DNA of 64,000 bases from Ignatzschineria rhizosphaerae (GCF_022655595.1 NZ_CP093379.1:2678010-2742009); one strand, 5' to 3'; counted from the stretch's first letter, positions 23,285 to 32,602 are shown. Notes: a model not told the origin generated them from the sequence alone. Program-made: numbers and translations.

Positions 23285-23788
23285 ATGAAAATGGACATTT
23301 ACCCTAATAACCCATCTATCAACGCACAAGTTATATCAAACTATGATGCGACGAATCGTTCTATTAAAGAGCGTGCTTTTCATGCCATCTTATTTGAAAC
23401 AGTTGCACTTATCATCTGCGCACCACTATTTGCCTTTTTACTCAATCGCTCGGCTTCTGAAATGGGGTTGATGACGCTCATTATCGCGACGATTGCCGTG
23501 ATTTGGAATTTTATCTATAACGCCGCTTTCGATAGGGTTACGAGAGGTTTTATTAAAGAGCGAGGCTTTATTATCAGAATGATTCATGCCGGAGTTTTTG
23601 AAGGTGGTTTGATTATTATTACTGTCCCGATAATTGCTTGGGTGTTAAAGATGACACTACTTGAAGCGTTAATGATGGATATCGGCATCCTACTTTTTTT
23701 CTTACCTTACACGGTGATCTTTAATTGGATCTATGATGCCGTACGTAAAAATTTGTGGTTAAAAAAGGCAGAGAAGCTAAAAGATTAA
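23285..23788 (+). CDS. PACE-family efflux transporter
   Basis: 167 residues from ATG 23285, with GGAG six bases upstream (an upstream in-frame TTG at 23258 is less likely). Four transmembrane helices are visible as two repeats. Each has the bacterial transmembrane pair signature: R-x-F-H-A-x-L-F-E-T-x-A-L near helix 1 and W-N-F-I-Y-N-x-x-F-D at the end of helix 2, then R-M-I-H-A-x-x-F-E-G-G and F-N-W-I-Y-D. This is the AceI/PACE family, inner-membrane proton-driven exporters of biocides such as chlorhexidine and of short diamines. First chromosomal gene beyond the prophage. Confidence 0.9.
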   Translation: MKMDIYPNNPSINAQVISNYDATNRSIKERAFHAILFETVALIICAPLFAFLLNRSASEMGLMTLIIATIAVIWNFIYNAAFDRVTRGFIKERGFIIRMIHAGVFEGGLIIITVPIIAWVLKMTLLEALMMDIGILLFFLPYTVIFNWIYDAVRKNLWLKKAEKLKD

Positions 23789-23925
23789 AGGACTTCTTTA
23801 GATGCCTTTCTAATAAGCATTGGAGATCTTATAAGAGGATAATGATACCTAGTTGAAATAACCGCTCGGTATTTTTTGCTGAAAAAATTTTAAAGTAATG
23901 GCGCTATAGAGAGTGAGATATCGTT

Positions 23926-24020
23926 AAATTGGTTTAAAAGCCACTAAATCAGATTGCCGGCGCATCGGTTATGAGTAGCGCAAGAGTTGTTCTATCCGGC
24001 ATCATGGAAGCTGATTTGAT
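23926..24020 (+). repeat. Dispersed intergenic repeat, copy A
   Basis: Begins AAATTGGTTTAAAAG and carries GCCGG...CCGGC and AAATCAG (23946-23952)...CTGATTT (24011-24017) inverted arms, so the transcript could fold as a long stem. About 80% alike to copies B and C by eye. It lies in the 320-bp gap between the convergent PACE and xdhC genes; nothing else is visible in that gap. Confidence 0.8.
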
Positions 24021-24108
24021 GCACATGCTGTACGGTTTTACTTTTAATGATTACAGCCACCATAATTTTTAAGTCTATCCTTAAATTCCTCTTATAATTA
24101 GGGACTAT

Positions 24109-25086
24109 TTAGGAAGATTGTAAATTTTTACTCTGCACAATATCGGCCATGATTGAAAGCGCAATCTCTGCAGGTGTTTTACTGCCAATAGGAATACCGA
24201 TCGGTGCTTTAATACGAGAGAGTGTCTCTTGTGTGAAATCTGTGCATTCTCTTAATCTAGCAAAGCGGTGCTCACTATTGCGTTTGGATCCCATTGCGCC
24301 AATATAAAATGCCGGCGTTTCAAGAGCTGCAATCATTGTAAAATCATCAATACGAGGATCATGAGTCAGCGAGATAATCGCAGTTTGCGAGGTTGCGCCA
24401 TTGGTTTCAAGATATTGGGCGGGGAAAGTCTCTAATAATGTGATTTTATCAATGGATGGACTCTCTTTAAGTTGACGTAGTTCTTCAGGTCTATCATCTG
24501 CGACCACCACGGAAAACCCTAAACTTAACGCAAAATCAATGCAATAGAGCGCAACGGCCGAGATACCCGCAATAAAGAGTGTGGTAAAGCTTTGTAAGCG
24601 TATCTCAATATGTGTCTCATTATAGACAATATTGCCTTGTTGTTTTTCGGGGAGATCTTCCAAATATGCTTTATCCCCAAGGTTAACGATCTTTAGCTTC
24701 TCTGTTTTACCACTGATCGCGGCTTGCATCATTTTAAGATAGTGATCAGTTTCACTTGAAGGGGAAAGGTATTCCACTAAAACATCAATGGTTCCTCCGC
24801 AAGGAAGTTTTGTTGTGGGACGAAATAGCTCGCTCTGCTCGCCATAGGTAATAACCTCGCTCTCTTTAAGGAAGAATTTTTCTTGGAGTTTTTGTAAGAA
24901 GTCTTCCTCAATACATCCCCCAGAAAGGGATCCCACATAGTGACCTTGATCGGTTGCCGCAAAGAGTGCGCCAGGAGAGCGTGGCGCTGAGCCATAAGTA
25001 TGCAATACCGTGCAGAGCCATATTTCACGATGTTCTTGTACCCACATTAGCGCAGTATCAATGACTAGAAGATCTAAGGTTTTCAC
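24109..25086 (-). CDS. xdhC: XdhC-family molybdenum hydroxylase maturation factor
   Basis: 325 residues, GTG start with a weak ribosome site. N-terminal XdhC_CoxI domain: L-H-T-Y-G-S-A-P-R-S-P-G near residues 28-39 and Y-V-G-S-L-S-G-G-C-I-E-E-D. C-terminal Rossmann-like domain: L-F-I-A-G-I-S-A-V-A-L then V-V-V-A-D-D-R-P-E, and G-A-M-G-S-K-R-N near the end. XdhC binds molybdenum cofactor, promotes its sulfuration and inserts it into xanthine-oxidase-family enzymes. It is paired with mocA and faces the molybdenum hydroxylase operon, its likely client. Confidence 0.9.
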   Translation of the reverse strand: MKTLDLLVIDTALMWVQEHREIWLCTVLHTYGSAPRSPGALFAATDQGHYVGSLSGGCIEEDFLQKLQEKFFLKESEVITYGEQSELFRPTTKLPCGGTIDVLVEYLSPSSETDHYLKMMQAAISGKTEKLKIVNLGDKAYLEDLPEKQQGNIVYNETHIEIRLQSFTTLFIAGISAVALYCIDFALSLGFSVVVADDRPEELRQLKESPSIDKITLLETFPAQYLETNGATSQTAIISLTHDPRIDDFTMIAALETPAFYIGAMGSKRNSEHRFARLRECTDFTQETLSRIKAPIGIPIGSKTPAEIALSIMADIVQSKNLQSS

Positions 25087-25160
25087 AGGAAAGAGAGGCC
25101 TTTATTGAAAATAGAAAAATAGAGAGAAAGAGGAATCAAGTATCCCTTAAAAATAGGGGA

Positions 25161-25817
25161 TTATGCGCGATTTTTGAGATATTCGGCGTTTAATGCGCAC
25201 CATGCTAAAGTTCCTGGATGTGTGGCAAAATCTTCAGGTACATCAATATCCCATAAGATGCCAGGATCTAGTACAGGGACTTTTTCGCTTGTATGTTTTT
25301 GTAACAATATCTTTGCGCCAAAATCACCCGATAGCGCTTGTAGCTCTGGAAAGAGTGAATGGTGAAAGCCCACAGGATGACCTGATAATCCTTGAAAGGT
25401 GGGTCTAATAATTTTTTTATCTGATTTTTCAAAGCGCCCTTGTAATAACATTAATGTTTCTCGCTGGATGAAAGGAAGATCTGCCGGCAAGATAAAAAGA
25501 TGTTTGAGCCTTTGATGAGGTGTGAGTTGCTGTAAAGCATCAATACCAGCGGCAATAGAGGTACTTAATCCATCGCTTTTAAGCGGCATTACATGCTTGT
25601 TTAATTGATGGGCATGTGCGGTAACGGCCGTTTCTTGCTCATTGGTTAAGATAAAAATAGGGCTGTTTTGAAAGGCTTTTTGTACCGTTTTCGTAGTGGT
25701 TTCTAACACTGATAATGGGCTATTTTCACATTTTGCGAGTAATTTGTGTTGTCCGTGACTAATCCTTTTAAAACGAGTGCTAAGTCCCGCCGCCATAATG
25801 AAGATTCCTGTTGTCAC
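25161..25817 (-). CDS. mocA: Molybdenum cofactor cytidylyltransferase
   Basis: 218 residues, GTG start with AAAGG six bases upstream. MobA-like NTP-transferase fold: nucleotide-binding I-M-A-A-G-L-S-T-R-F near residues 8-17, K-L-L-A-K, S-D-G-L-S-T-S-I-A-A-G-I, the metal-binding L-P-A-D-L-P-F, and G-H-P-V-G-F. MocA attaches CMP to molybdopterin to make the MCD cofactor used by xanthine-oxidase-family enzymes. Clustering with xdhC and such an enzyme supports MocA over MobA or an unrelated nucleotidyltransferase. Upstream of xdhC in the same operon. Confidence 0.88.
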   Translation of the reverse strand: MTTGIFIMAAGLSTRFKRISHGQHKLLAKCENSPLSVLETTTKTVQKAFQNSPIFILTNEQETAVTAHAHQLNKHVMPLKSDGLSTSIAAGIDALQQLTPHQRLKHLFILPADLPFIQRETLMLLQGRFEKSDKKIIRPTFQGLSGHPVGFHHSLFPELQALSGDFGAKILLQKHTSEKVPVLDPGILWDIDVPEDFATHPGTLAWCALNAEYLKNRA

Positions 25818-26129
25818 ATTACGCCTTTATCCTTTAAGTATCGCTTGAGATACCCTACATGAAAAGAAAAAACCTATCCTTTTGATGTGACAAAAGGGAG
25901 ATGCCGTGATTATTTGGCAATTATCTCGTTTTATCTCATCAATTATAGAAGTATTGATATTAATAACGTGCTTTTTGATATTGATTATCAAACTTTATTG
26001 TTTTAGAAGTTAATTTATTGATGATTGTATATTATTATAAATAATTACATAGTGGCAAGTTATGGAGTTTTTATCTAACAAGTCATTTTAGTAAATGATC
26101 ATAAAAAAATAGATAAGAGGCAGAAAATT
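25818..26129. promoter_or_regulatory. Divergent promoter region of mocA-xdhC and the molybdenum hydroxylase operon
   Basis: This 312-bp AT-rich gap must hold promoters for both operons. It contains a palindrome TTGATA-TTGAT-TATCAA at 25975-25991. The arms resemble an FNR half-site (TTGAT...ATCAA), but the spacing is wrong for a classic FNR box. No small gene seen. Confidence 0.35.
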
Positions 26130-29072
26130 ATGGGTATGAGTCTTTCACGCCGAGGTTTTATGAAGCTTGGGGTAATCGCGGGGATTACCGTAATGATAGG
26201 AAAACTACCATTAGCACAAGCTGTAGAGATGAACTCAGGCCCAACATCAACAAATTGGATAGGCGCTAATGGTAAAGCGAAGACTCGCTGGGATGGTGTT
26301 CGTAAAGTAACGGGGCAGAAAAACTTTGCCAGAGATTATCGGGCCAAGGATTTACAAGGATGGCCAACAAAACAAGCTTATGCCTTTATGCTCAAAACAA
26401 CGAAAGCAGATCGCACGTTTGAGGGGATTGATCTCTCTATTTTAGGTAGTGAACTGCAGCCAGATCGCTTAGTGTTACAAGAAGATTTGATTAAAGATGG
26501 GTTTAATATTCCTCAAGATACCAGTATGGGATCTGGTTTTTATGGGCAAAATATTTTAGTTCCTAAAGGCACAACACCGCCAATTTATGGGCATCCTGTT
26601 GCTATTTTGATCTATGAGGATTTTGATCGTTATAGTTTAGCGCATCGGCTTTTACAATTTGAAGAGAGCGTTATTCAATATGGGAAAACCACAGGTATTA
26701 AGCCGCCTAAAAACTATGGTGCGGCGCGTTATGTTCGTATAGGGGGGGATAGCCCTACAGCGCCTTCTCTTTTCTCCCCTTATCAAGATTCGGCGATTAA
26801 AGGCGTCTTTGATGGCAATCTTGTCATTTGGCCGCCAGAGATGTATTCAACGACCTCTTTAACAGCTAATTTACTGCATAAAGATCGTGGCGGTGGTTTT
26901 ATTCGCGCTTTAGAAAAGGCAGATAAAAAGCCTGCAATTCAAAAAGAGGGAATGATGCATGCAGAGGTGATTACGGATGAGATTTCTCGTGCACAAACGG
27001 ATTCTAAAAAGTTTGTATTAAGTCGTCAAGGATTCTCCCAATCGATTGATGCTTGTGCGATGGAGCCTGATAACTGTAACGCTTGGTATGATGATCAGAC
27101 AAAAACATTGCATATTTTAACGGCAACGCAATCTCCGGCTGGCGTTGCCGGGATGGCGGTTGATATGATTAAAAATAGCCAGTATAAAGATGTGAAAAAT
27201 GTGGTGCTTTTAACAGGCTCCACAGTTGGCTATGGTTCTAAAGATTACTCTGTATTCCCGATTTATGCGATGGCGGCTAGTTTTTATAGCGGGGGCTTGC
27301 CGGTACGAATGGCAAATAATCGTTATGAGCAATTTCAGATGGGAATGAAGCGTCATGCTGTTGAGATGGATGTAACGATGGCAGTTGACCGTAATAGTGG
27401 TAAGTTTGAGATCTTAAAAGGAACGTATAACTGTAATGGTGGGGGAAGAGCGAATCTTTCGGTGGCGGTATCACATGTTGCGGTGCGTGGTGCGCAGTCT
27501 ATTTACTATTTCCCTAAATCAGATTTAACGGCGCTAGCGATGGCAACGCCGGCAGTGGAAGCAGGATCAATGCGTGGCTTTGGGTCATTACAATCGATGG
27601 CTATTACCGAATTAATGGTTGATGAGATCGCTCATGAATTAAAAATCGATCCCATTGAGCTACGCATGCGTAATGCGATTAAAGAGGGCTATACCAATAC
27701 GCAAGGGGGGATCTTTGCCGGTGATCCCCGCAATATTGAGATGCTGGAGATGGCACAAAAGCATCCGCTTTGGGTCAATCGTGATACGGCAAAAAAAGCG
27801 TATGAAGGGCAAAATCCTGGGCGGTTTTATGGGGTTGGCTTTGCTCAAGTCCAGCAAGTTTATGGCTCAAGCGGCGTGCCGACGATTCTCTCTTTAGAGT
27901 TTGATGCAAAGGGTAAACTTTCGATGCGTCACTGCGTTCAAGAAATTGGAACCGGCGGCACAACGGCGCAGCAGGTGATGATTTGGCAGGCTTTAGGAAA
28001 AGCGCCTGATTATGTGGAGTTTGGGGTGACAGAATTTGCTGAGTTGCCGCTTTATACCAGCTGGGCAGATCAGAAGAAACAAGATCAACTGGCAAAAAGT
28101 GATCCCTTTTGGACGCCGGCACTCATTCCCGATATGAGCTCTTCAAGCGGTGTTTACTATATTGGCTTTGGTACAAGACAAGCAGGGAAGTTCTTATTAG
28201 AAAATTCTCTTTGGCCCGCGGCAAAAGCGATCTGGAGTGAAGGGATTGGCGGCGGAACATTTAGTAGTTTAAATATGTCGCTTGCTGATGTTAGGGTAAC
28301 TGAGCGCGGGATTGGCGGAGGCGGTATGACGCCGATTCCTTTTGACGTTTTGGCGAAAAAAGCCCATGAGCTGGGATTGATTACCGGTGTTGCAGTTCAT
28401 GCTTATTCGAGCTGGCAATGGTCACGGGCAGAATTTGATATTCCTACCGTTGGGATGAAAAATCTTCCACTAGATGCTTTAGCTGTGAAGTATGGCGATG
28501 GTGCGCCGGCAAATTTAAAAGCAAGAATGACCACCGGCGGATATGATTTTATTAAACGTAAAATTGCTTATTTTCCAGATACCGATCGTTCAGGGGCGGA
28601 TCCAACAACGGTAACGCCAGCATCATGCTTAGTAGAATTAAGCGTAGATAGCTTTACTGGTGAGGTGGATATTATGTCGCATCACATGATGATGGATCCC
28701 GGCACGATGATTGTTCCAGAGCTTGTCTCAGGGCAGATTCAAGGGGGAACGGCGATGGGAATTGGTCATGCACTGATGGAAGAGTTGCCTCTTTATGAAG
28801 ATGGGCCGGGTAATGGGACATGGAACTTTAACCGCTATGTTTTACCTAGAGCAAAAGATGTCGCGGTATGGAAGCAGACGACAGAATTTTTACCCCCTTT
28901 ATCTGAAACCTCCCCGCCTAAAGGGATGGCTGAGCTTGGGATGATTCCGATTTTACCTGCAACCAGTAATGCGTTAACCCATGCGCTAGGAGCTCGTTTT
29001 TATGAGTTCCCCATTACTGCCGATAAGATCTTACAAGCAATTGATCCGGCGACACAAGGCGGCAATAGATGA
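26130..29072 (+). CDS. Tat-exported molybdopterin-binding subunit of a xanthine-oxidase-family enzyme
   Basis: 980 residues. The N-terminus carries a Tat signal (S-R-R-G-F-M-K at residues 6-12, then a hydrophobic stretch ending A-Q-A near 31). The body has the family features: Q-G-F-S-Q-S-I-D-A-C, G-S-M-R-G-F-G-S-L-Q, G-G-T-A-M-G-I-G-H-A-L and, near the end, G-M-A-E-L-G-M with the catalytic glutamate position. It resembles the large subunits of isoquinoline oxidoreductase and membrane-bound aldehyde dehydrogenases rather than cytosolic xanthine dehydrogenase. It would oxidise an aldehyde or N-heterocycle in the periplasm, passing electrons through the next two subunits. The stop overlaps the next start. 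Confidence 0.85.
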   Translation: MGMSLSRRGFMKLGVIAGITVMIGKLPLAQAVEMNSGPTSTNWIGANGKAKTRWDGVRKVTGQKNFARDYRAKDLQGWPTKQAYAFMLKTTKADRTFEGIDLSILGSELQPDRLVLQEDLIKDGFNIPQDTSMGSGFYGQNILVPKGTTPPIYGHPVAILIYEDFDRYSLAHRLLQFEESVIQYGKTTGIKPPKNYGAARYVRIGGDSPTAPSLFSPYQDSAIKGVFDGNLVIWPPEMYSTTSLTANLLHKDRGGGFIRALEKADKKPAIQKEGMMHAEVITDEISRAQTDSKKFVLSRQGFSQSIDACAMEPDNCNAWYDDQTKTLHILTATQSPAGVAGMAVDMIKNSQYKDVKNVVLLTGSTVGYGSKDYSVFPIYAMAASFYSGGLPVRMANNRYEQFQMGMKRHAVEMDVTMAVDRNSGKFEILKGTYNCNGGGRANLSVAVSHVAVRGAQSIYYFPKSDLTALAMATPAVEAGSMRGFGSLQSMAITELMVDEIAHELKIDPIELRMRNAIKEGYTNTQGGIFAGDPRNIEMLEMAQKHPLWVNRDTAKKAYEGQNPGRFYGVGFAQVQQVYGSSGVPTILSLEFDAKGKLSMRHCVQEIGTGGTTAQQVMIWQALGKAPDYVEFGVTEFAELPLYTSWADQKKQDQLAKSDPFWTPALIPDMSSSSGVYYIGFGTRQAGKFLLENSLWPAAKAIWSEGIGGGTFSSLNMSLADVRVTERGIGGGGMTPIPFDVLAKKAHELGLITGVAVHAYSSWQWSRAEFDIPTVGMKNLPLDALAVKYGDGAPANLKARMTTGGYDFIKRKIAYFPDTDRSGADPTTVTPASCLVELSVDSFTGEVDIMSHHMMMDPGTMIVPELVSGQIQGGTAMGIGHALMEELPLYEDGPGNGTWNFNRYVLPRAKDVAVWKQTTEFLPPLSETSPPKGMAELGMIPILPATSNALTHALGARFYEFPITADKILQAIDPATQGGNR

Positions 29073-29773
29073 CTAAAAACAATCATGAAACTTTAATCTC
29101 TCAAGATCAAGATCAAGATCAAGAGAAGATCAATAAAGCAGAAACGATAGGATCAAATGAGATGACAGCAAGCACAGTGACTACAGCGGCAATGAATCAA
29201 GCGATGGATCAGGAGCGAGTGACTCAAAAGTATCCCACTATTGAGCGAAAACCCCTAACTTTAACGATCAATGGTGAAAAGATAGGGCCTATAGAGGTTC
29301 CTATTACAATGTTAATGATTGACTTTTTACATGAATATTTAGATTTAACAGGAACACATTTTGGCTGTGGGCAAGGGGTTTGTCACGCTTGCACGGTGAT
29401 GGTACTGCATGATGATGGCTCAAAAAGCGAAAGCCGAACTTGTGTATTTGGTGCACATTATTTTTCTGGTAAAAATATCGTCACGATTGAAGGGCATGCA
29501 AAAGAGCAGGAAGGAAAATTAGTATTAACGCCGATTCAACAAGCCTTTATTGATAATTTCTCTTTTCAATGTGGCTATTGCGCACCAGGATTTGTTGCAG
29601 GTGCGACTGTTTTTTTAGATCAGCTGAATCGAACGCCGGTAAAGCGAGCACATTTAGAGAAAGCGATTGAAGATGCGCTTAATGATCATATTTGTCGTTG
29701 TACAGGTTATGTTCGTTACTATGAAGCGATTCGTGATGTCGCACTTGCAACGCCAGGTTGCGTGATTGATTAA
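29069..29773 (+). CDS. 2Fe-2S subunit of the periplasmic molybdenum hydroxylase
   Basis: 234 residues, coupled to the large subunit by ATGA. The core (about residues 65-230) has both 2Fe-2S cluster motifs: C-G-Q-G-V-C-H-A-C for the plant-type cluster and C-G-Y-C-A-P-G-F ... C-R-C-T-G-Y for the second. About 65 N-terminal residues are a polar low-complexity extension starting M-T-K-N-N-H and containing D-Q-D-Q-D-Q, with no Tat or Sec signal. The subunit probably travels out folded with the Tat-tagged large subunit. The extension is unusual for the family. Confidence 0.9.
   Translation: MTKNNHETLISQDQDQDQEKINKAETIGSNEMTASTVTTAAMNQAMDQERVTQKYPTIERKPLTLTINGEKIGPIEVPITMLMIDFLHEYLDLTGTHFGCGQGVCHACTVMVLHDDGSKSESRTCVFGAHYFSGKNIVTIEGHAKEQEGKLVLTPIQQAFIDNFSFQCGYCAPGFVAGATVFLDQLNRTPVKRAHLEKAIEDALNDHICRCTGYVRYYEAIRDVALATPGCVID
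29101..29124 (+). repeat. Hexanucleotide microsatellite (TCAAGA)x4
   Basis: Four perfect copies in the polar N-terminal extension of the 2Fe-2S subunit. Each unit is two codons, so gain or loss of copies would not shift the frame. Confidence 0.8.
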
Positions 29774-29783
29774 GGGGATTCAT

Positions 29784-31106
29784 ATGAAAAAATTACGTTA
29801 TTATGATCGCCCGAAACGCCGCAGTGGTCTTATCAGGCTGATTGTTTGGTTATTAATTATTGGGGTGATCTTCTCTTTATTGGTATTGTTTGGTGTTTTT
29901 AAGCAAGATACGGTGAGTGAAAGTGCGAAATCCCCCCTACCTCAAGCAGAGCAAGAAGCGCTTATACCTAGGGGGAAGGAGCTGGCACTTGCGGGGGATT
30001 GTTTTGGTTGTCATTCTCGGTCTGATGGGGAAAAAGGCGCTGGTGGCGTTCCTATTGCGACCCCTTTTGGTACGATCTATTCCACCAATATTACGCCCGA
30101 TAAAGATTTTGGAATTGGGGATTATACACGAGAGGATTTCCATCGTGCGTTAAAAGATGGTGTGGGTAAAAAAGGCAATCTCTTTCCGGCAATGCCCTTT
30201 GTTTTTACTCACATTACAACTGATCGTGATTTAGATGCGCTCTATGCTTATATCATGAGTATTCCTCCTTTACAGGTTCCAAATGCTAAAAATAGTGGTG
30301 TTTTTGAGCTTCCTGTTCGACCATTTATGAATTTTTGGACACTTCTTAACTTTCCAGATCGAAAAGTGCCAATCGATGAGAATCGCTCGGATGTTTGGAA
30401 TCGAGGGGCTTATTTAGTGGAAGGCTTAGCGCATTGCGGTGCGTGTCATTCTCCTCGTAATTTTATGATGGGTGTAAAATTTAGCGATGCGTTAGCGGGT
30501 GGGTTTGAATCTGGAATGGCAATTCCTGATATTCGAGCAGAAAGACTTGCTAAAAATGGCTATAGCGTTGCAGATTTAACGCAGTATCTATCAACAGGAA
30601 TTGCCCCAGAAGGAAGCTCTTTTGCGGGTATGAATACCGTGACGCATTTCTCCACAAGCCAGATGAATCTTTCGGATGTAAAAGCGATGGCAACATATCT
30701 TTTAACAGATTCAAAAGGGAAGCTTTTAACGCCGGAGCAATCCCCAATAGTTTATAACCAAGTGGTGGGGAGAATGAAGCAAGGGGATAGGGAGAAAGGG
30801 CGAGAATACTATATGGCAGCTTGCGCAGGATGTCACGGTCTTCAAGGGGAGGGTACACCAAATGTTGCCCCATCTTTGAGTCATAATGCCATTGTGGAGA
30901 TGCAAGATCCGCAAACCTTTATCGGGGTGATTCTCCATGGTTTACAGACCACTAATTATACCAATGGGCAAAGAATGTATGCGATGCCTGGGTTTAATGG
31001 GGAATTAAAGCCCGAGCAGATCGCCGATCTTTTAACATGGATTCGCGCAGAATGGGGCGGGATTGATCAAGGAATTTCGACCAAAGAGGTGGATAAAGCT
31101 CTCTAA
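29784..31106 (+). CDS. Membrane-anchored tri-haem cytochrome c subunit
   Basis: 440 residues from ATG 29784 (AAGGGG six bases upstream; the TTG 18 bases earlier overlaps the previous gene). An N-terminal membrane anchor lies at about residues 16-36. Three haem c sites are present: C73-F-G-C-H77, C218-G-A-C-H222 and C347-A-G-C-H351, each in its own cytochrome c domain. This is the architecture of cytochrome subunits of aldehyde and alcohol dehydrogenase complexes, which pass electrons from the molybdenum/2Fe-2S subunits to quinone or a terminal oxidase. Last gene of the operon. Confidence 0.92.
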   Translation: MKKLRYYDRPKRRSGLIRLIVWLLIIGVIFSLLVLFGVFKQDTVSESAKSPLPQAEQEALIPRGKELALAGDCFGCHSRSDGEKGAGGVPIATPFGTIYSTNITPDKDFGIGDYTREDFHRALKDGVGKKGNLFPAMPFVFTHITTDRDLDALYAYIMSIPPLQVPNAKNSGVFELPVRPFMNFWTLLNFPDRKVPIDENRSDVWNRGAYLVEGLAHCGACHSPRNFMMGVKFSDALAGGFESGMAIPDIRAERLAKNGYSVADLTQYLSTGIAPEGSSFAGMNTVTHFSTSQMNLSDVKAMATYLLTDSKGKLLTPEQSPIVYNQVVGRMKQGDREKGREYYMAACAGCHGLQGEGTPNVAPSLSHNAIVEMQDPQTFIGVILHGLQTTNYTNGQRMYAMPGFNGELKPEQIADLLTWIRAEWGGIDQGISTKEVDKAL

Positions 31107-31152
31107 AAGAGATTATTCTCTATTTAAAAAGAGAAGTATTAGTGAGTGTATC

Positions 31153-31180
31153 AAAAGGGCGTATTATATACGCCCTTTTA
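31153..31180 (+). terminator. Terminator of the molybdenum hydroxylase operon
   Basis: AAAAGGGCGTA and TACGCCCTTTT arms with a short loop; symmetric enough to work on both strands. Confidence 0.8.
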
Positions 31181-31242
31181 TTGTATCTAGGGTTTGAAAT
31201 GGGCTACCTTGCCGTGGAAGGGAGAGCGAGCATTTTATAGTA

Positions 31243-31438
31243 AAATCGGTTTAAGAAAAGTAAGTCTTAAGCTACTGGCACGGGATTTTAGGAAGAATTC
31301 GAAACATTTTTCCAACCTTGCATAAATCTATAAAGGTGTGTATTAAATAGTGCTTGTAAGATGCGGCTATTAATAATTGATTATTGTGAATAGCGCAATA
31401 TGCCGGCATTTAAATCAGTCTGTTTTGAACCTATTTCA
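31243..31438 (-). repeat. Dispersed intergenic repeat, diverged copy D
   Basis: Read on the reverse strand, it starts AAATAGGTTCAAAACAGACTG and continues to TGCCGGC, matching about 30 of 43 positions at the start of copies A-C. The other end (AAATCGGTTTAAG, 31244-31256) is an inverted copy of the same terminus, and ATGCAAG is kept inside. The rest is diverged and longer than the other copies. It fills most of the 395-bp gap between the cytochrome gene and the next gene. Confidence 0.55.
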
Positions 31439-31501
31439 CTAAACTTGTTATCTTGTGCTAACAATTTAAAGCAAAGCTTTTCTTCATTTGATTTCGCGAT
31501 A

Positions 31502-32341
31502 TTATTGATTGCTGATAAAGGATTTTAGCTTTTCTAATTGTATTTTTGCCTGCGCTTTTTGATCATTGTTGCCTTGTGATAAGGCGACTTCATAAGTCTC
31601 TTTGGCAAAATCGTAGCTTGGTCTATATTCAAGATGGTTCATGACGAAGTCTGCGATAATAAGGTGATTATCAAGATCATTTTCATGGTTTTTAAAGGCA
31701 TTGATACTACTTTCTTGTAAAACAATGATGCCAAGCATCTCTCCTGCTGATCCCTTTTTGCTGTTTGTTAGTAGATATTCAGAAAGGGCGGGCATGTTAT
31801 CCCAATTATCTTTAAATGCCATTTTGAGATCTTCAACATCACTGACGGCAAGATGTGATTCTGTTGAGAAAATCTCGACAAAATCTGCTGGCGTTTTATC
31901 TTTAAAAGCCATATCGAGTAGTTGTTTATCAGGACCTAAATTAAAAAAGGTGCGTTTAAGATCTGCCATCACATCATATCTTTGGTGGGTATTTGCGATG
32001 ATTCTAGTGAGATAAGCTTCAGTGAGGTTCTCAGGCTTTGCTAGATTAACTAACATTGTAGCAAGCGTGACGCTAGCAACAGGATCTCCAAGTTTCACCG
32101 AGCTTCTAAGGCAGTTTAAGAGAGATTCAAGATCTGATTTAGAGATCGTATCTGCACTACTACTTTTAAGAACCTCTAAAACTATTTGACCATTATTTTG
32201 GAAAATCTCTTGGCGTATCTCAGGAGAATCAACTTCTGGAGCATAAGGATTTTCAATGAGACGACATTCGTCAGATAAGGCAAGGCTTTGCGTGAAAAGC
32301 GCTAGCGCGGTAATTGTTAAAATCTTTGGAAATTTTTGCAT
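31502..32341 (-). CDS. Secreted hypothetical protein
   Basis: 279 residues from ATG 32341, giving M-Q-K-F-P-K-I-L-T-I-T-A-L-A-L-F-T-Q-S-L-A as a clean Sec signal; AGGAG lies ten bases upstream. An upstream start at 32383 would bury the signal. The mature protein is helical and acidic, with two cysteines and repeated short helix pairs resembling TPR or Sel1-like units (for example D-P-V-A-S-V-T-L-A-T-M-L-V-N-L-A-K). I do not recognise a family. It stands alone between two intergenic regions. Confidence 0.6.
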   Translation of the reverse strand: MQKFPKILTITALALFTQSLALSDECRLIENPYAPEVDSPEIRQEIFQNNGQIVLEVLKSSSADTISKSDLESLLNCLRSSVKLGDPVASVTLATMLVNLAKPENLTEAYLTRIIANTHQRYDVMADLKRTFFNLGPDKQLLDMAFKDKTPADFVEIFSTESHLAVSDVEDLKMAFKDNWDNMPALSEYLLTNSKKGSAGEMLGIIVLQESSINAFKNHENDLDNHLIIADFVMNHLEYRPSYDFAKETYEVALSQGNNDQKAQAKIQLEKLKSFISNQ

Positions 32342-32527
32342 GAGAAGAGAGCTCCTCTGTGATATTTGAAAAATCGAAATCAAAGATGATTAAATAATGA
32401 TCTTAATATAAGGATAATATACTTTAAAACAATTGGTTGAGTTTTATTATAGGAGAGATAACTGATATAGGTCTTTTTTTAAGGGGAAGAGTAGCGCGTT
32501 ACAGCGAGTATCTGTGGTCATATATTA

Positions 32528-32560
32528 AAAATGCTACCCAATAAGCTTGAGTAGCATTTT
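32528..32560. terminator. Terminator between ppnN and the secreted protein gene
   Basis: AAAATGCTAC (32528-32537) and GTAGCATTTT (32551-32560) form a 10-bp stem with A- and T-runs in the arms. On the reverse strand it ends ppnN. Confidence 0.75.
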
Positions 32561-32602
32561 ATGCATCAATGAGCTTGATGATTAAGTTGATGAATAGGAG
32601 AT

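Noticed and set aside
25975-25991. A canonical FNR box
   Set aside because: Half-sites resemble FNR but the spacer is seven rather than four bases between TTGAT and ATCAA, so only an unspecified palindrome is claimed.
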